A DNA stretch of 36,928 nucleotides from an uncultured Myxococcales bacterium (GTDB taxonomy: Bacteria > Myxococcota_A > UBA9042): positions 1 through 36,928 of the forward strand of contig CAITYF010000222.1 in NCBI GenBank assembly GCA_903896545.1, given 5' to 3'. Below the pieces are notes generated by a model that was not told where the DNA came from, did no database searches, and was given only the letters and a program-made list of their open reading frames with translations. The translations under genes and the position numbers were made by a program. Below, one piece after another: positions 6,859 through 16,800 of the stretch. The number at the start of each line of letters is the position of its first letter. Positions within the stretch are counted from its first letter, which is position 1.

Positions 6859-8864
6859 CGGAACAAAAACCGCCCCAGCCCACGATGCCGTACTCCGGCA
6901 TTGCGCCACGTGACGACGAGCCGGCCAAGACGATCATCGCGGACGTATCAGACGCACCGACGGTTTTTGGCGAGATGCGACCCGTCACTCAACTTCCAGA
7001 TTCGCCAGCCGCCAAGCGTGCGCCGCAGAAGACGGTGGACGCGCAGGTCATTGAGAAGGCCAAACCGACCGAGCAGACCCTTACGGGCGAAGACACGATG
7101 TCGGGCGAGGACGTCGTCCCACGCGGCTCGTTGACGGCGCCGACGCGCTTGGAAGACGGAGCGGCGCCAGATGAGCTGGGTGACCGCATCCGCGCGCACC
7201 TGGACGATGGCAACAAGCGGGAGCGCAAGGACAAGCTGCTGGGCGAGCTGCTGGGCGGCCGCTTTCTTGTGCTGAAAAAGATCGGCGCGGGCGGCATGGG
7301 CGCCGTGTACCGCGCTCGGCAAGAAGGCATGGACCGCGACGTGGCGGTCAAGGTGTTGCTGGGCGACCTGACGGAAAACGACACGGTCCTGCGGCGGTTC
7401 ACGCTGGAAGCGCTCGCGGTTTCCCGCCTGAAGCACCCGAACACCATTCAAATCTTCGATTACGGAACGACGCCGCAAGGCAATCCGTACATCGCCATGG
7501 AAATGCTGGAAGGCGCGACCCTGCACGAGGTCCTGCGCAAGGAACGGCCGCTGCCCATTCGCCGCGCGTTGCGCATCATGTCGCAGGTGGCAGCGTCCTT
7601 GGCCGAAGCGCACACCAAAGGCATTGTTCACCGCGACTTGAAGCCGGAGAACATCTTCCTCATCGACGTGTCAGGCAATCCGGATTTTGTGAAGGTGCTG
7701 GACTTCGGCGTGGCCAAAATGGCCGACTCCAAGGATGAAAAAGGCACGCTGACGCAAGCCGGCAGCATTTTTGGCACGCCGCGTTACATGAGCCCAGAGC
7801 AGTGCTCGGCGCAGCCCGTGGATCACCGCAGCGACATTTACGCGCTGGGTGTCATCCTGTTCGAGATGGTGACCGGCCTGCCGCCGTTCAACTCGGATCA
7901 GCCGTTGACGCTGCTGTTGTCGCACGTGAACGAGCTGCCGCCGCAGCCGTCGGCGATCGAGCTGCCGGGAAAAGACGGGACGCCGATCAAGCAGCTCATT
8001 CCGGCGGAGGTCGAAGAGCTGATTCTGACGCTGCTGGAGAAGAATCCTGCAGATCGTTTGCAGACGTCCGAGGACCTGTCCAAGGAATGCAGCAAGCTTG
8101 CCGAGGCGCTGCCACCGGCGTTTGACGAGCGCGTGGGCGAAGCAGAGGCCGATGCGCTGGGTGTGCGCCTGCCGTCGATGCACACGATGAGCATGACGTC
8201 ACGCACGATGCGGATGACGCCGGAACAGGCCGCGGCCGCGCTGGCCCCGCCGCAACCGCCGAAGAAGAAGAGCAGCCCGCTGATTCCGATCGTCCTCGGA
8301 CTCGTCGTGGCAACCGCCGCTGCCGTGGGCGTTGTCGCGACGCAGAAGCCCGAACCAAAGGAAATCAAGCTCGCCGAACCGCCGCCGGGTACGGTGATTC
8401 CGCCGCCCGCACAGCCGCTCAAGGACGACGAAGTGACGGCGACGCTCACCAGCCAGCCTCCGGGCGCGACGGTACTGCGCGGCAACGAGAACCTTGGCGT
8501 GACCAACTTGACGATGACGCGCAAGAAGGACGCGCCGGCAGAAGTCGTGCAGTTGGTGCTCAAGGGCTACAAGCCAGTGGAAGTGACGCTGAACTTTAAG
8601 CAGAATTTCATGCAGCACACGCAGATGATCGAGGAGGCCGCGCCGCCGGTACCTGCCGCGCCGCCCGTCGCGGGAGCGCCGAACAAGCCGCGTGTGCCCG
8701 GTGCGCCCGTCGTGACCGCACCCAAGGTCGAGACGAAGGTGGAAGCGCCCAAAGTGGAAGCCTCGAAAGTGGAACCCAAGGCGGAAGCGCCCAAGGTCGA
8801 GCCGAAGGAAGAGAAGAAAGAAGTGAAAAAGAAGAAGGAAGACCTGATCGACGACCTCCAGTAG
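6855..8864 (+). CDS. membrane Ser/Thr protein kinase with PEGA-like domain
   Basis: A 669-residue eukaryotic-type kinase. An N-terminal acidic, probably disordered region (1-130) precedes the kinase domain (about 136-420): Gly-loop GAGGMG (144-149), catalytic Lys166 in VAVKVL, HRDLKPEN (259-266), DFG (283-285) and GTPRYMSPEQ (307-316). All key residues are present, so it should be active. A single transmembrane helix lies around 475-495, followed by a Pro-rich linker and a PEGA-like beta domain (about 525-590: SQPPGATV, GYKPVEV). The C-terminal tail is built from repeated KVEAPKVE-type units and ends in a Lys/Glu stretch. The ATG overlaps the tmk stop. It likely senses an envelope cue outside and signals inside; substrates are unknown. 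Confidence 0.93.
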   Translation: MTEQKPPQPTMPYSGIAPRDDEPAKTIIADVSDAPTVFGEMRPVTQLPDSPAAKRAPQKTVDAQVIEKAKPTEQTLTGEDTMSGEDVVPRGSLTAPTRLEDGAAPDELGDRIRAHLDDGNKRERKDKLLGELLGGRFLVLKKIGAGGMGAVYRARQEGMDRDVAVKVLLGDLTENDTVLRRFTLEALAVSRLKHPNTIQIFDYGTTPQGNPYIAMEMLEGATLHEVLRKERPLPIRRALRIMSQVAASLAEAHTKGIVHRDLKPENIFLIDVSGNPDFVKVLDFGVAKMADSKDEKGTLTQAGSIFGTPRYMSPEQCSAQPVDHRSDIYALGVILFEMVTGLPPFNSDQPLTLLLSHVNELPPQPSAIELPGKDGTPIKQLIPAEVEELILTLLEKNPADRLQTSEDLSKECSKLAEALPPAFDERVGEAEADALGVRLPSMHTMSMTSRTMRMTPEQAAAALAPPQPPKKKSSPLIPIVLGLVVATAAAVGVVATQKPEPKEIKLAEPPPGTVIPPPAQPLKDDEVTATLTSQPPGATVLRGNENLGVTNLTMTRKKDAPAEVVQLVLKGYKPVEVTLNFKQNFMQHTQMIEEAAPPVPAAPPVAGAPNKPRVPGAPVVTAPKVETKVEAPKVEASKVEPKAEAPKVEPKEEKKEVKKKKEDLIDDLQ

Positions 8865-8911
8865 CCGTCACGGTCCGCCTGCCATCTGGCGCACAACCTT
8901 TGCGAGTCACC

Positions 8912-9928
8912 ATGACCCCACACGTTCGAACCGTTTCTTTGCAAGGCCGCGCTGTGTGCGTCACAGGCGCTGGCGGCTTCATCGGCAGTCACTTGACCGA
9001 GGCGTTGGTGCGTGGCGGCGCCAAAGTCCGCGCGCTTGTACACTACAACGGGCGCGGCGACCGCGGGATGCTGGAAGAAGTTCCGGCGGAAATCGCGCGC
9101 GAAGTGGAAGTGGTCGCTGGTGACATCCGGGATCCGCACCACATGCTGCGGTTTTGCCAAGGTCAGGACACAATCTTCCACCTGGCCGCGCTCATCGCAA
9201 TCCCGTGGTCGTACGAAGCACCGCAAAACTACGTGATGACCAACGTCGTGGGTACGCAGAACCTTCTGGAAGCGGCGCGGATCTGCGGCGCGCGGCGTCT
9301 GGTGCATACGTCGACGAGCGAAGTGTACGGCACCGCTCGGTACGTGCCGATCGACGAGGCGCACCCGCTGCAGGGGCAGTCGCCCTACTCGGCATCCAAG
9401 ATTGGCGCAGACAAGCTGGCGGAGAGCTACTTTCTGAGCTTCCAAACGCCCGTCGTGACGCTGCGTCCGTTCAACACGTATGGTCCGCGGCAGTCGGCGC
9501 GCGCGGTGATTCCGACGATTGCGGGCCAGCTGTTGACCCAGCAGCCGGACCTGAAGCTGGGCAGCCTGGATCCGGTGCGCGATCTGCTGTTTTGCCGCGA
9601 CACAGCGCGCGCATTTGTGCTGGCGGGTACGGTCGAGGGCATTGAAGGCGAGACGGTGCACGTGGGCACGGGCGTCGGCGTGACGATCGGCGAACTGGCC
9701 GATCGCATGATGAAGCTGGCGAACCACATCGTGCCGATCGTGAGCGAGGATCAGCGCGTGCGCCCGGCGGGAAGCGAAGTGATGCGGCTCCTGTGCAATC
9801 CGGCGCGCGCCAAGGAAATCCTCGGTTTCGAGTCGCAGGTGTCGCTGGATGACGGGCTCGCGGAAGTGCTTGAAAGCGTCGCGGCGCGTCTCGATCGCTA
9901 CCGCCGCGCAACCGAATATCAGAGGTAG
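8912..9928 (+). CDS. legB: LegB-like NAD-dependent nucleotide-sugar 4,6-dehydratase
   Basis: A 338-residue short-chain dehydrogenase of the extended type. It has the Rossmann motif GAGGFIG (19-25), the HLAALIAIPWSY segment, TSTSEVYGTA (catalytic Ser/Thr), and YSASK with Tyr159 and Lys163. The blocks IAIPWSYEAPQNYV, VPIDEAHPLQGQSPYSASK and RPFNTYGPRQSARAVIPTI are close to LegB, which makes a 4-keto-6-deoxy GlcNAc nucleotide for legionaminic-acid-type sugars. None of the other sugar-pathway genes is in the window, so the true product may be a different 6-deoxy sugar. I start at the ATG at 8912; an in-frame TTG at 8900 is less likely. It sits 47 bases after the kinase gene. Confidence 0.88.
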   Translation: MTPHVRTVSLQGRAVCVTGAGGFIGSHLTEALVRGGAKVRALVHYNGRGDRGMLEEVPAEIAREVEVVAGDIRDPHHMLRFCQGQDTIFHLAALIAIPWSYEAPQNYVMTNVVGTQNLLEAARICGARRLVHTSTSEVYGTARYVPIDEAHPLQGQSPYSASKIGADKLAESYFLSFQTPVVTLRPFNTYGPRQSARAVIPTIAGQLLTQQPDLKLGSLDPVRDLLFCRDTARAFVLAGTVEGIEGETVHVGTGVGVTIGELADRMMKLANHIVPIVSEDQRVRPAGSEVMRLLCNPARAKEILGFESQVSLDDGLAEVLESVAARLDRYRRATEYQR

Positions 9929-9931
9929 ACG

Positions 9932-10816
9932 GTGAGCGCAGAGCGCGTGGACACGTTGGAATTTTGTCGGGCGGCGCGGACTCGCGGCGAGCTCGCGCTG
10001 GCGACGACAGTGCTGGACGCGGCGATCGCTCAGGTCACGGCGGAAGATGGCGCGACGTTGGCGACGCTGCTTCTGGAGCGCGCAGAATTGGCGCTGGCTG
10101 CGGGCGACGTCGCAACTGCCGACGACGCAGCACGGCGCGCGGGTCCGCTGGCGGAGCAAGCCAAGGACGTCGCTCTGATGGCGCAAGCGGCGTGGACCGT
10201 GGGCCAAGTGACGGCGCGGCAGGAAGATGTGGAGCGGACGCGCTACTGGCTGGGCCAGGCGACCGAGCTGGCCCTGACGGCGGAGGCGTGGACTCTGGCG
10301 CTGCGGGCGCAACGCGGACTGGCGAATCTGCTGCAGGGCACCGGTGATGTAGCAGGCGCGGTGGCGCGGCTGGAAGCTTTGGCGTCCGACGCGACGGTGC
10401 TGGACCTGCCGATCGAAGCCGCAGCATGTCATCTGGATCTGGCGCAGCTGGCCCTCGCGCGTGACGACGGTCCGGCGACGGTGCGACACATGCAGGAGGT
10501 GCTGCGGGACCCGAACAACTTGCCGCCGCTCCTGCGTGGGGAAGCCGGGCTGGTCCGCGCGCGCCTTCTCGTGGCAATCGGTGACGTGCAAGCGGCGGTG
10601 ACGGCGGTGGCTGAAGCCGTGGCGCTGCTGCGTTTGGCGGGAGATCAGCGCAGTCTCGGCGCGGGCCTGCTCATTCAGGGTCAGCTTCTGCTGCTGGCGG
10701 GTCACGGCGACCAAGCTGGACGCGCGCTGGGTGAAGCGCTGGCCGTGACTGTGCGCGCGAACCTACCCGAACGCGCAGTTGTAGAAGCGGTGATCGCGCG
10801 GCTGGGCGGCGATTGA
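9932..10816 (+). CDS. TPR-like alpha-helical repeat protein
   Basis: A 294-residue protein very rich in Ala and Leu with regularly spaced helix pairs of the TPR type (for example LAAGDVATADDAARRAGPLAEQ and LLLLAGHGDQAGRALGEAL). It has no signal peptide or membrane span, so it is probably a cytoplasmic scaffold. The GTG start lies three bases after the preceding gene's stop, with AGAGG just upstream, so it is co-transcribed with the dehydratase. No partner can be named. It converges with the M20 gene ending at 10842. Confidence 0.8.
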   Translation: MSAERVDTLEFCRAARTRGELALATTVLDAAIAQVTAEDGATLATLLLERAELALAAGDVATADDAARRAGPLAEQAKDVALMAQAAWTVGQVTARQEDVERTRYWLGQATELALTAEAWTLALRAQRGLANLLQGTGDVAGAVARLEALASDATVLDLPIEAAACHLDLAQLALARDDGPATVRHMQEVLRDPNNLPPLLRGEAGLVRARLLVAIGDVQAAVTAVAEAVALLRLAGDQRSLGAGLLIQGQLLLLAGHGDQAGRALGEALAVTVRANLPERAVVEAVIARLGGD

Positions 10817-10841
10817 GCCAACCGAGCGGCGATGCCCGACG

Positions 10842-12032
10842 CTACGCGCCAAAAAACTCCGAGACCGCCGACAGCATCACATTCACACCCACCGGCAGCG
10901 CCGCCTCATCCACCACGAACCGCGGCGAGTGATGGGGCTCCGCCTGTGGACCGCCGCAGCCGACAAAGAAGAAACAGCCGGGCACCGCGTCCAGGAAAAA
11001 CGCCATGTCTTCGCCCGCCATCATGCGCAGCTCGCGGTCGACCGTCGTCACACCGGCGGTTTTCTGCGCCACTCGCGCGAGCCGGTCGGCCATCGCCGGA
11101 TCATTGCGGAGCGCCACCGTGTAGCGTTGGTACTGAACCTCCGCCGTCGCGCCATGCGCCTGCGCCGTCGCCTGGGCAATCTGCGTGAGCCATTGCGGCA
11201 AGTGCTCGCCGAGCGCCTTGTCAAAACTCCGCACGGTGCCACGCAGCACAACTTCTTCCGCGATGACGTTGAACGCGCTGCCACCGTGAAAGCTGCCGAC
11301 TGTCACGACGACCGGCTCAAGCGGGTTTGTGCGGCGCGAGGCGATCGACTGGAGCGCCACGACGACATGCGCTGCGGCGACAATCGCATCGTCCGCGGTG
11401 TGCGGCAGCGCGCCGTGACCTCCACGACCGCGCACTGTGATCGTGAAGTCGTCGACTGCGGCCATCGTCGGCCCCGACGCACAGCTGATCACGCCCACCG
11501 GCAGCGGACTCCACAAATGCAACCCGTACGCCGCTTGCACACGTGAACCGCGCCCATCGAGCCAGCGACCATCCAACAGCCCGTCCTCGATCATCTTCAC
11601 CGCGCCGCGTCCACTCTCCTCGCCCGGCTGAAACGCAACGACGACGTGGCCCGGAATCTCCGACGCGTGCGCCACCAATCGCTGCGTCACAGCCAGCAGC
11701 GACGCCATGTGCCCATCGTGCCCGCACGCGTGCATGTGACCCGGACGCCGCGAGGCAAAATCCAGACCGCTTTGTTCGTCCACCGGCAGCGCGTCCATGT
11801 CCGCGCGCAGGAGCAGCGTCGCGTCAGTCTCACCGCGGCCGAAGCGTAGCGCCAAGCCAGTGCCACCAACCTTGTGGACATCGTGTGCCCCCATCGCCGC
11901 CAACGTTTTCAGTAGCCACGTCTGGGTATCGTACTCTTCCAGCGACAGCTCCGGCTCTTGATGCAGACAGCGCCGCCAGTGCACGAGGTTTGCGATTTCT
12001 TCAGCGTTCAACGGCGCGGACAAAGACGACAT
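10842..12032 (-). CDS. M20-family metal-dependent amidohydrolase
   Basis: A 396-residue enzyme of the M20D group (N-acyl-amino-acid amidohydrolase, hippurate hydrolase and IAA-amino-acid hydrolase relatives). Metal and catalytic residues are visible: RADMDALP (Asp78, Asp80), HMHACGHDGH (101-108, with the Cys ligand), the PGEES pair Glu138/Glu139, GLHLW (His172), the dimerisation-domain GRGGHGALPH, and a C-terminal HH near HHSPRFVVDE. It should remove an acyl group from an N-acylated amino acid in the cytoplasm; the exact substrate cannot be read from sequence. No signal peptide. It is transcribed alone, divergent from the radical SAM gene. Confidence 0.92.
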   Translation of the reverse strand: MSSLSAPLNAEEIANLVHWRRCLHQEPELSLEEYDTQTWLLKTLAAMGAHDVHKVGGTGLALRFGRGETDATLLLRADMDALPVDEQSGLDFASRRPGHMHACGHDGHMASLLAVTQRLVAHASEIPGHVVVAFQPGEESGRGAVKMIEDGLLDGRWLDGRGSRVQAAYGLHLWSPLPVGVISCASGPTMAAVDDFTITVRGRGGHGALPHTADDAIVAAAHVVVALQSIASRRTNPLEPVVVTVGSFHGGSAFNVIAEEVVLRGTVRSFDKALGEHLPQWLTQIAQATAQAHGATAEVQYQRYTVALRNDPAMADRLARVAQKTAGVTTVDRELRMMAGEDMAFFLDAVPGCFFFVGCGGPQAEPHHSPRFVVDEAALPVGVNVMLSAVSEFFGA

Positions 12033-12268
12033 AGACCACCCAGCGCGGATCCCAACCGCAGAAACAGCGTGGCATGCCAGCGCGTGCGAGGCAATCGCGG
12101 CGCGCAGTGGGCGGCATGCTGACCTGCAAAAAGGCGAGAGCCAAACACGTCATCGACCGCGGCAAACTCCCGGAAGGAAGCGCCGCAGACTGGCAAAACC
12201 GCAGTTCCTGCGACAGGCCGCCGGTCCTCTGCTACGCTGCCGCCGCGCCCACTGTGCGCAACCGGCGA

Positions 12269-13777
12269 GTGAACTTGGCCAGAAACGACGTCAACCCGCT
12301 GATCCGCGATGAAATCGGCACGCTCATGCGCCGCGCTGAGCGGGAAGTCGTGTTGTGCTACCCGAATTCGTATCGCGTCGCCGGCAGCTCCTTGGGTTTT
12401 CAGGTCATCTACCGCGCATTGAACAGCCGCGACGAAGTGGCGTGCCACCGCGCGGTACTCGAAGACAGTCGCCCCAAGCCTGCCCGCAGCTTGGAGTTCG
12501 CCAAAGAACTCGCCGATTACGACGCGATCCTGGTGTCGATCGCCTACGAACTCGACCTCGTGAACCTCGTGCACTTGCTCGACGACGCCGGAATTCCGCC
12601 GTTGGCGCGCGATCGCGGCCCCCAGTACCCACCGATTATTGTCGGTGGGCCGCTGACGACGTCCAACGTGCTGCCGCTTGGGCCTTTTGCCGACGTCGTG
12701 GTGATGGGTGAAGCGGACGAGTCCGTCTTCACGCTGCTGGACTGGTTTGAGGCGGGTCTGGACAAGGCGGCGATCCTCCACGCAGCGCAGGACGTGGCCG
12801 GTTTCTGGATTCCAGACACCCAAGGCGACGCGGTGCCAAACCAGATCAGCGTCGAGGCGCACTGCCTCCCGGCGCTGGGGCAATGGCGCAGTCCGCAGGC
12901 GGAATTCAAGGATATGATGCTGTTGGAAGCCAGCCGCGGCTGCCCACGGTTCTGTAAGTTCTGCGTCGTCCGCGCGCCCGTTGCGCCGATGCGCGACCCC
13001 GCGTTGGAGCGCGTCATCGCCGCCCTCGATCGACCGGAATACCAGGAAGCGCCGCGCGTGGGCTTCGTTGGTGCAGCCGTCAGCGACTGGGCACCGATCA
13101 AGGACGCGCTGCGGGCGGCCCTGGAACGCGGCAAGCAGATCGGCATTTCCAGCCTGCGCGCGGACCGGCTGGATGAGGACGACGAATTCGTCGACCTGCT
13201 CTGGCAAGGCGGCTACCGCACGATGACCGTCGCCAGTGACGCACCGAGCCAACGCATGCGCGGCAAGATGATGAAGGGACTGCGCGAACGGCATCTGATG
13301 GGCGCGGCAGAGCAAGCGCGACGCGTCGGCATGCGCAGCTTCAAGATGTACGTGATTATCGGCTTGCCGGACGAAACGGACGCGGACATCGCTGAACTCA
13401 TCGATTTTGGCCAGCGGCTGTCCAAGCGCATGTCGACGACGATCACGCTCTCGCCGTTTGTACCCAAGCTCCACACACCGCTCGCGGAAGCGCCGTTTGA
13501 AGACCCGCAAAGCCAGATGGTCAAGTTGAAGCGGATCCAGCGCGGTCTGGGCGGGCGCGTGGACGTGCGGTTCGATTCGCCGCGCTGGGCGTGGCTGGAG
13601 TATCGCCTCAGTCTGGGCGGGCAGGAGCTGGCGCCGGCCATTGTCGCAGCAGCACGCGCGGGCGGAAGTTTTCAGACGTGGAAGGCGCTTCTGGGCGAGA
13701 TCCCTGCGGATCGGGAGCGCCACGCCGTGACGGCAGCGCGGGAGCACGCGCTGTGGCCGGTCACTGGCGCGCGCTAG
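12269..13777 (+). CDS. B12-binding-type radical SAM protein
   Basis: A 502-residue protein. Residues about 25-190 resemble the B12-binding-type N-terminal half of radical SAM enzymes (VVLCYPNSYRVAGSSLGFQVIY, DAILVSIAYELDLVNLV, PPIIVGGPLTTSNVLPL). The canonical cluster motif is SRGCPRFCKFC, with Cys225, Cys229 and Cys232 as CxxxCxxC. Downstream parts (MYVIIGLPDETDADIAEL and the FVPKLHTPLA loop) match the radical SAM barrel. The reaction is not identifiable; relatives include uncharacterised and tRNA or sugar-modifying enzymes. I choose the GTG at 12269, where homology to the family N-terminus begins, although the frame stays open further upstream. It is divergent from the M20 gene across 236 bases. 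Confidence 0.85.
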   Translation: MNLARNDVNPLIRDEIGTLMRRAEREVVLCYPNSYRVAGSSLGFQVIYRALNSRDEVACHRAVLEDSRPKPARSLEFAKELADYDAILVSIAYELDLVNLVHLLDDAGIPPLARDRGPQYPPIIVGGPLTTSNVLPLGPFADVVVMGEADESVFTLLDWFEAGLDKAAILHAAQDVAGFWIPDTQGDAVPNQISVEAHCLPALGQWRSPQAEFKDMMLLEASRGCPRFCKFCVVRAPVAPMRDPALERVIAALDRPEYQEAPRVGFVGAAVSDWAPIKDALRAALERGKQIGISSLRADRLDEDDEFVDLLWQGGYRTMTVASDAPSQRMRGKMMKGLRERHLMGAAEQARRVGMRSFKMYVIIGLPDETDADIAELIDFGQRLSKRMSTTITLSPFVPKLHTPLAEAPFEDPQSQMVKLKRIQRGLGGRVDVRFDSPRWAWLEYRLSLGGQELAPAIVAAARAGGSFQTWKALLGEIPADRERHAVTAAREHALWPVTGAR

Positions 13778-13798
13778 GCGACCCGACCCAGTGCGCCG

Positions 13799-13849
13799 TT
13801 GCGGACCCGCGGTACGATGACGATACTCGTGATGCGGCCGTCGGGCCGC
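13799..13849 (+). promoter_or_regulatory. possible promoter plus leader hairpin before the giant Cys-repeat gene
   Basis: TTGCGG (13799-13804) and GATACT (13822-13827) are spaced by 17 bases and give a weak promoter match. Just after, GCGGCC-GTCG-GGCCGC (13834-13849) forms a 6-bp hairpin in the predicted leader. Neither element is strong by itself. Confidence 0.3.
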
Positions 13850-13864
13850 TTGAGAAGGTGGCAA

Positions 13865-16800
13865 ATGGTGCAACGCAAGGCCCTGCTGGTCGACATGCTG
13901 GTTCTCGGTGCGCTCTTCGCGCTGAGCGGTTGCAGCGACGACTCAACGCCGATCACATCGGGCGAAGACGACGCGGACACGGCGGCGAGCGATCTGGGCT
14001 TGCAGACCGACGCACCCGACACTCAGGTCCAAGTGGACACGTCGATCGAAGCGGAACTTCCACCGGCTCCCGACGCAGGCACGGACGCGGCCGTGGAGGT
14101 GGACACCGCACCTGACGAGCAGACGCCGGGATGCGTGGAGGACGCCGATTGCTCCGGCAAAGTGTTGTTGGCGCCTTGCCAAGTCGCGCAATGCAACGCG
14201 GGCGAGTGCGGAATCGTCGCGGCGGCGGACGGCACGACGTGTGGTGCCGACCCGTGCGCGATCAGCGCGTGCGACGGCGGCACGTGCGTGGGCACGCCCA
14301 AGGTCTGTGACGACGGCGACATCTGCACGAACGACACCTGTGCGACCAAGACAGGTGCGTGCGTCTTCACACCCAACGGCACATGCCCCGGCCAAACGTG
14401 CACGGCAGACTCGGCCTGTGACGACGGCAACAGCTGCACGACGGACGTGTGCGACACCGCGACGGGCGTATGCACCTCGACGCCGCAAGCCGACGGGCTG
14501 CCGTGCGACGACGGCCTGAAATGCACGACGGGTGAAAATTGCCTGAGCGGCGCTTGCGCTGGGCAACCCGTGGCGTGCAGCGACGGCAACCCGTGCACAA
14601 CGGACGCCTGTGACTCCGCAAATGGCAAGTGCACGGCCAAGGCGACGCCCGACGGCGGCGCGTGCGACGACGGCGTCTCCTGCACAACTGCCGATAGCTG
14701 CAGCAACGGCACCTGTGCGGGAAGCTTGACTGCATGCAACGACGGCGACGCGTGCACGACGGATACATGCAGCCCGGCGGCGGGCGGCTGCGTCTTCACG
14801 GCGATTCCCGGTTGTGGCGGCGCCTGTCAGGGCAACAGCGACTGCGACGACAAGAACGCGTGCACGACAGAGACGTGCACGGCGGGAAAGTGCACGTTCG
14901 TTCTGCAATCGGGCGGGTCGTGCGACGATGGCGTGACGTGTACCACAAGCGACACCTGCGCGGGCGGTGTGTGCAGCGGCACGATCAAGGACTGCAACGA
15001 CGCAGATCCGTGCACCGACGATGTGTGCACCAACGGCAGTTGCGCGCACACACCTACCAGCGGCACACCGTGCTCCGACGGCAGCCTGTGCACCAGCGAC
15101 GACACCTGCGCAAACGGCGTGTGCGTGGGCGTCGCCAAAGTGTGCGGCGCGGCGTCGACGTGTCTGGGCAGTCAATGCGACACCGCGACCGGTGCGTGCT
15201 TGCCCACGCCGCTCACCGGCACCTGCGACGACGTCAACCCGTGCACGACCGGCGACACGTGCGAGGGTGGCGCGTGCGTCGGCTCGCCGACCGTCTGCAA
15301 CGACAACAAGCCATGCACCGCGGACAGCTGCTCGCTGCAAACCGGCGCGTGCGCGTTTGCGCCGATCCCCGGCTGCGGCGTCAAGTGCGTGCTGGACTCC
15401 GACTGTACGACAACCAACAGCTGCGTAGCGGCCACGTGCGTCGGCGGATCGTGCCTGCAGACCGCCGTCGCCGATGGTGCGCCGTGCAACGACGGCGAGG
15501 CGTGCACGAAAGGCGACGCGTGCGTGGCGGGCGTCTGCGCGTCCAAACCGGTCGTGTGCGATGACAAGAATCCGTGCACGTTTGACACCTGCGCGCCGGG
15601 CACGGGCAAGTGCGCCTCTGTACCCAGCGGCAACGGCGGCAGCTGTGAAGACGGCAACACGTGCACCTTGGGCGACCAATGTCAGGGTGGCGCCTGCGTG
15701 GGCGGCGTCAAGACCAACTGCACGGACGGCGATCCCTGCACGGCGGACAAGTGCGACAAGGCGACCGGCGCGTGTGCACATGCCGCCGAAGCCAACGGCA
15801 CGGCGTGCAGCGACGGCAAGAAGTGCACGACCGGCGACGCGTGCACAAACGGCGTCTGCGTGGCCAGTCCCGTGAACTGCGACGACACCGACGCGTGCAC
15901 CATCGACGCGTGCACCGCAACGAGCGGAACCTGCACGCACACGGCGATCGCCAATTGCGGCGCGACGTGCACGACCGACGGACAATGCGGCGACAAGAAC
16001 GCGTGCACGGCTGACGCGTGCGTCAACGGCAAGTGCGTGCAAACGCCGATGACCGGAACCGTCTGCAACGACGGAAACGCCTGCACAACGGGTGACACGT
16101 GCCAGATCACTGGCAACCAAGGCGTCTGCGCTGGCAAAGCGACGGTCTGTGACGACGGCAACGTGTGCACCAAGGATAGCTGCAACCCGCAGACGGGCGC
16201 GTGCCTCGTCGGTCCCGGACCGAACAACGTACCTTGCGACGACGGCAACCTGTGCACGACGAGTGACGTCTGCAAGAGCGGTGCCTGCGTCGGGACCTCA
16301 GCGCTGAGCTGCGACGATGGCAACCCGTGCACTTCGCACACCTGCGACGCCAGCACTGGGACCTGCATCCAAACACTGATCCCGCTGTGCGGCGCGACGT
16401 GCAAGGTCGACCCAGACTGCGACGACAAGAACGTCTGCACGTCAGAGAGCTGTTCCGCCGGGCATTGCGCCAGCGGTCCCGCGGACGGCTCGACGTGCTC
16501 CGACGGCAGCGCGTGCACGCAGGGCGACTTGTGCTTGAACGGCGCGTGCCAAACCGGCAAAGCGGTCACCTGCAACGACAACAATCCCTGCACCGTGGAC
16601 GCTTGTAGCAACACGCTCGGTGCCTGCACCTACTTGCCGGCGACGGACGGCAGCGGCTGCAACGACGGCAACGCCTGCACGACCGGCGACGCGTGCGCGA
16701 CGGGAACCTGCATCGGCAGCGCGACTGTCTGCGACGACGGCAACGCGTGCACGTTGGATCACTGCCAAGCGTCCACCGGCAAGTGCGTCTTCACGCCGAT

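Noticed and set aside
8567..10714. Long open frame (about 715 codons) on the minus strand across the end of the kinase, LegB-like and TPR genes
   Set aside because: It is antisense to three genes with clear families, its translation is Arg/His/Gln-rich without any motif, and such frames are common in G+C-rich DNA.
13943..16120. 725-codon minus-strand open frame across the Cys-repeat gene
   Set aside because: Its Ala/Arg/Val repeats simply mirror the plus-strand Cys modules; no start signal or family is seen.
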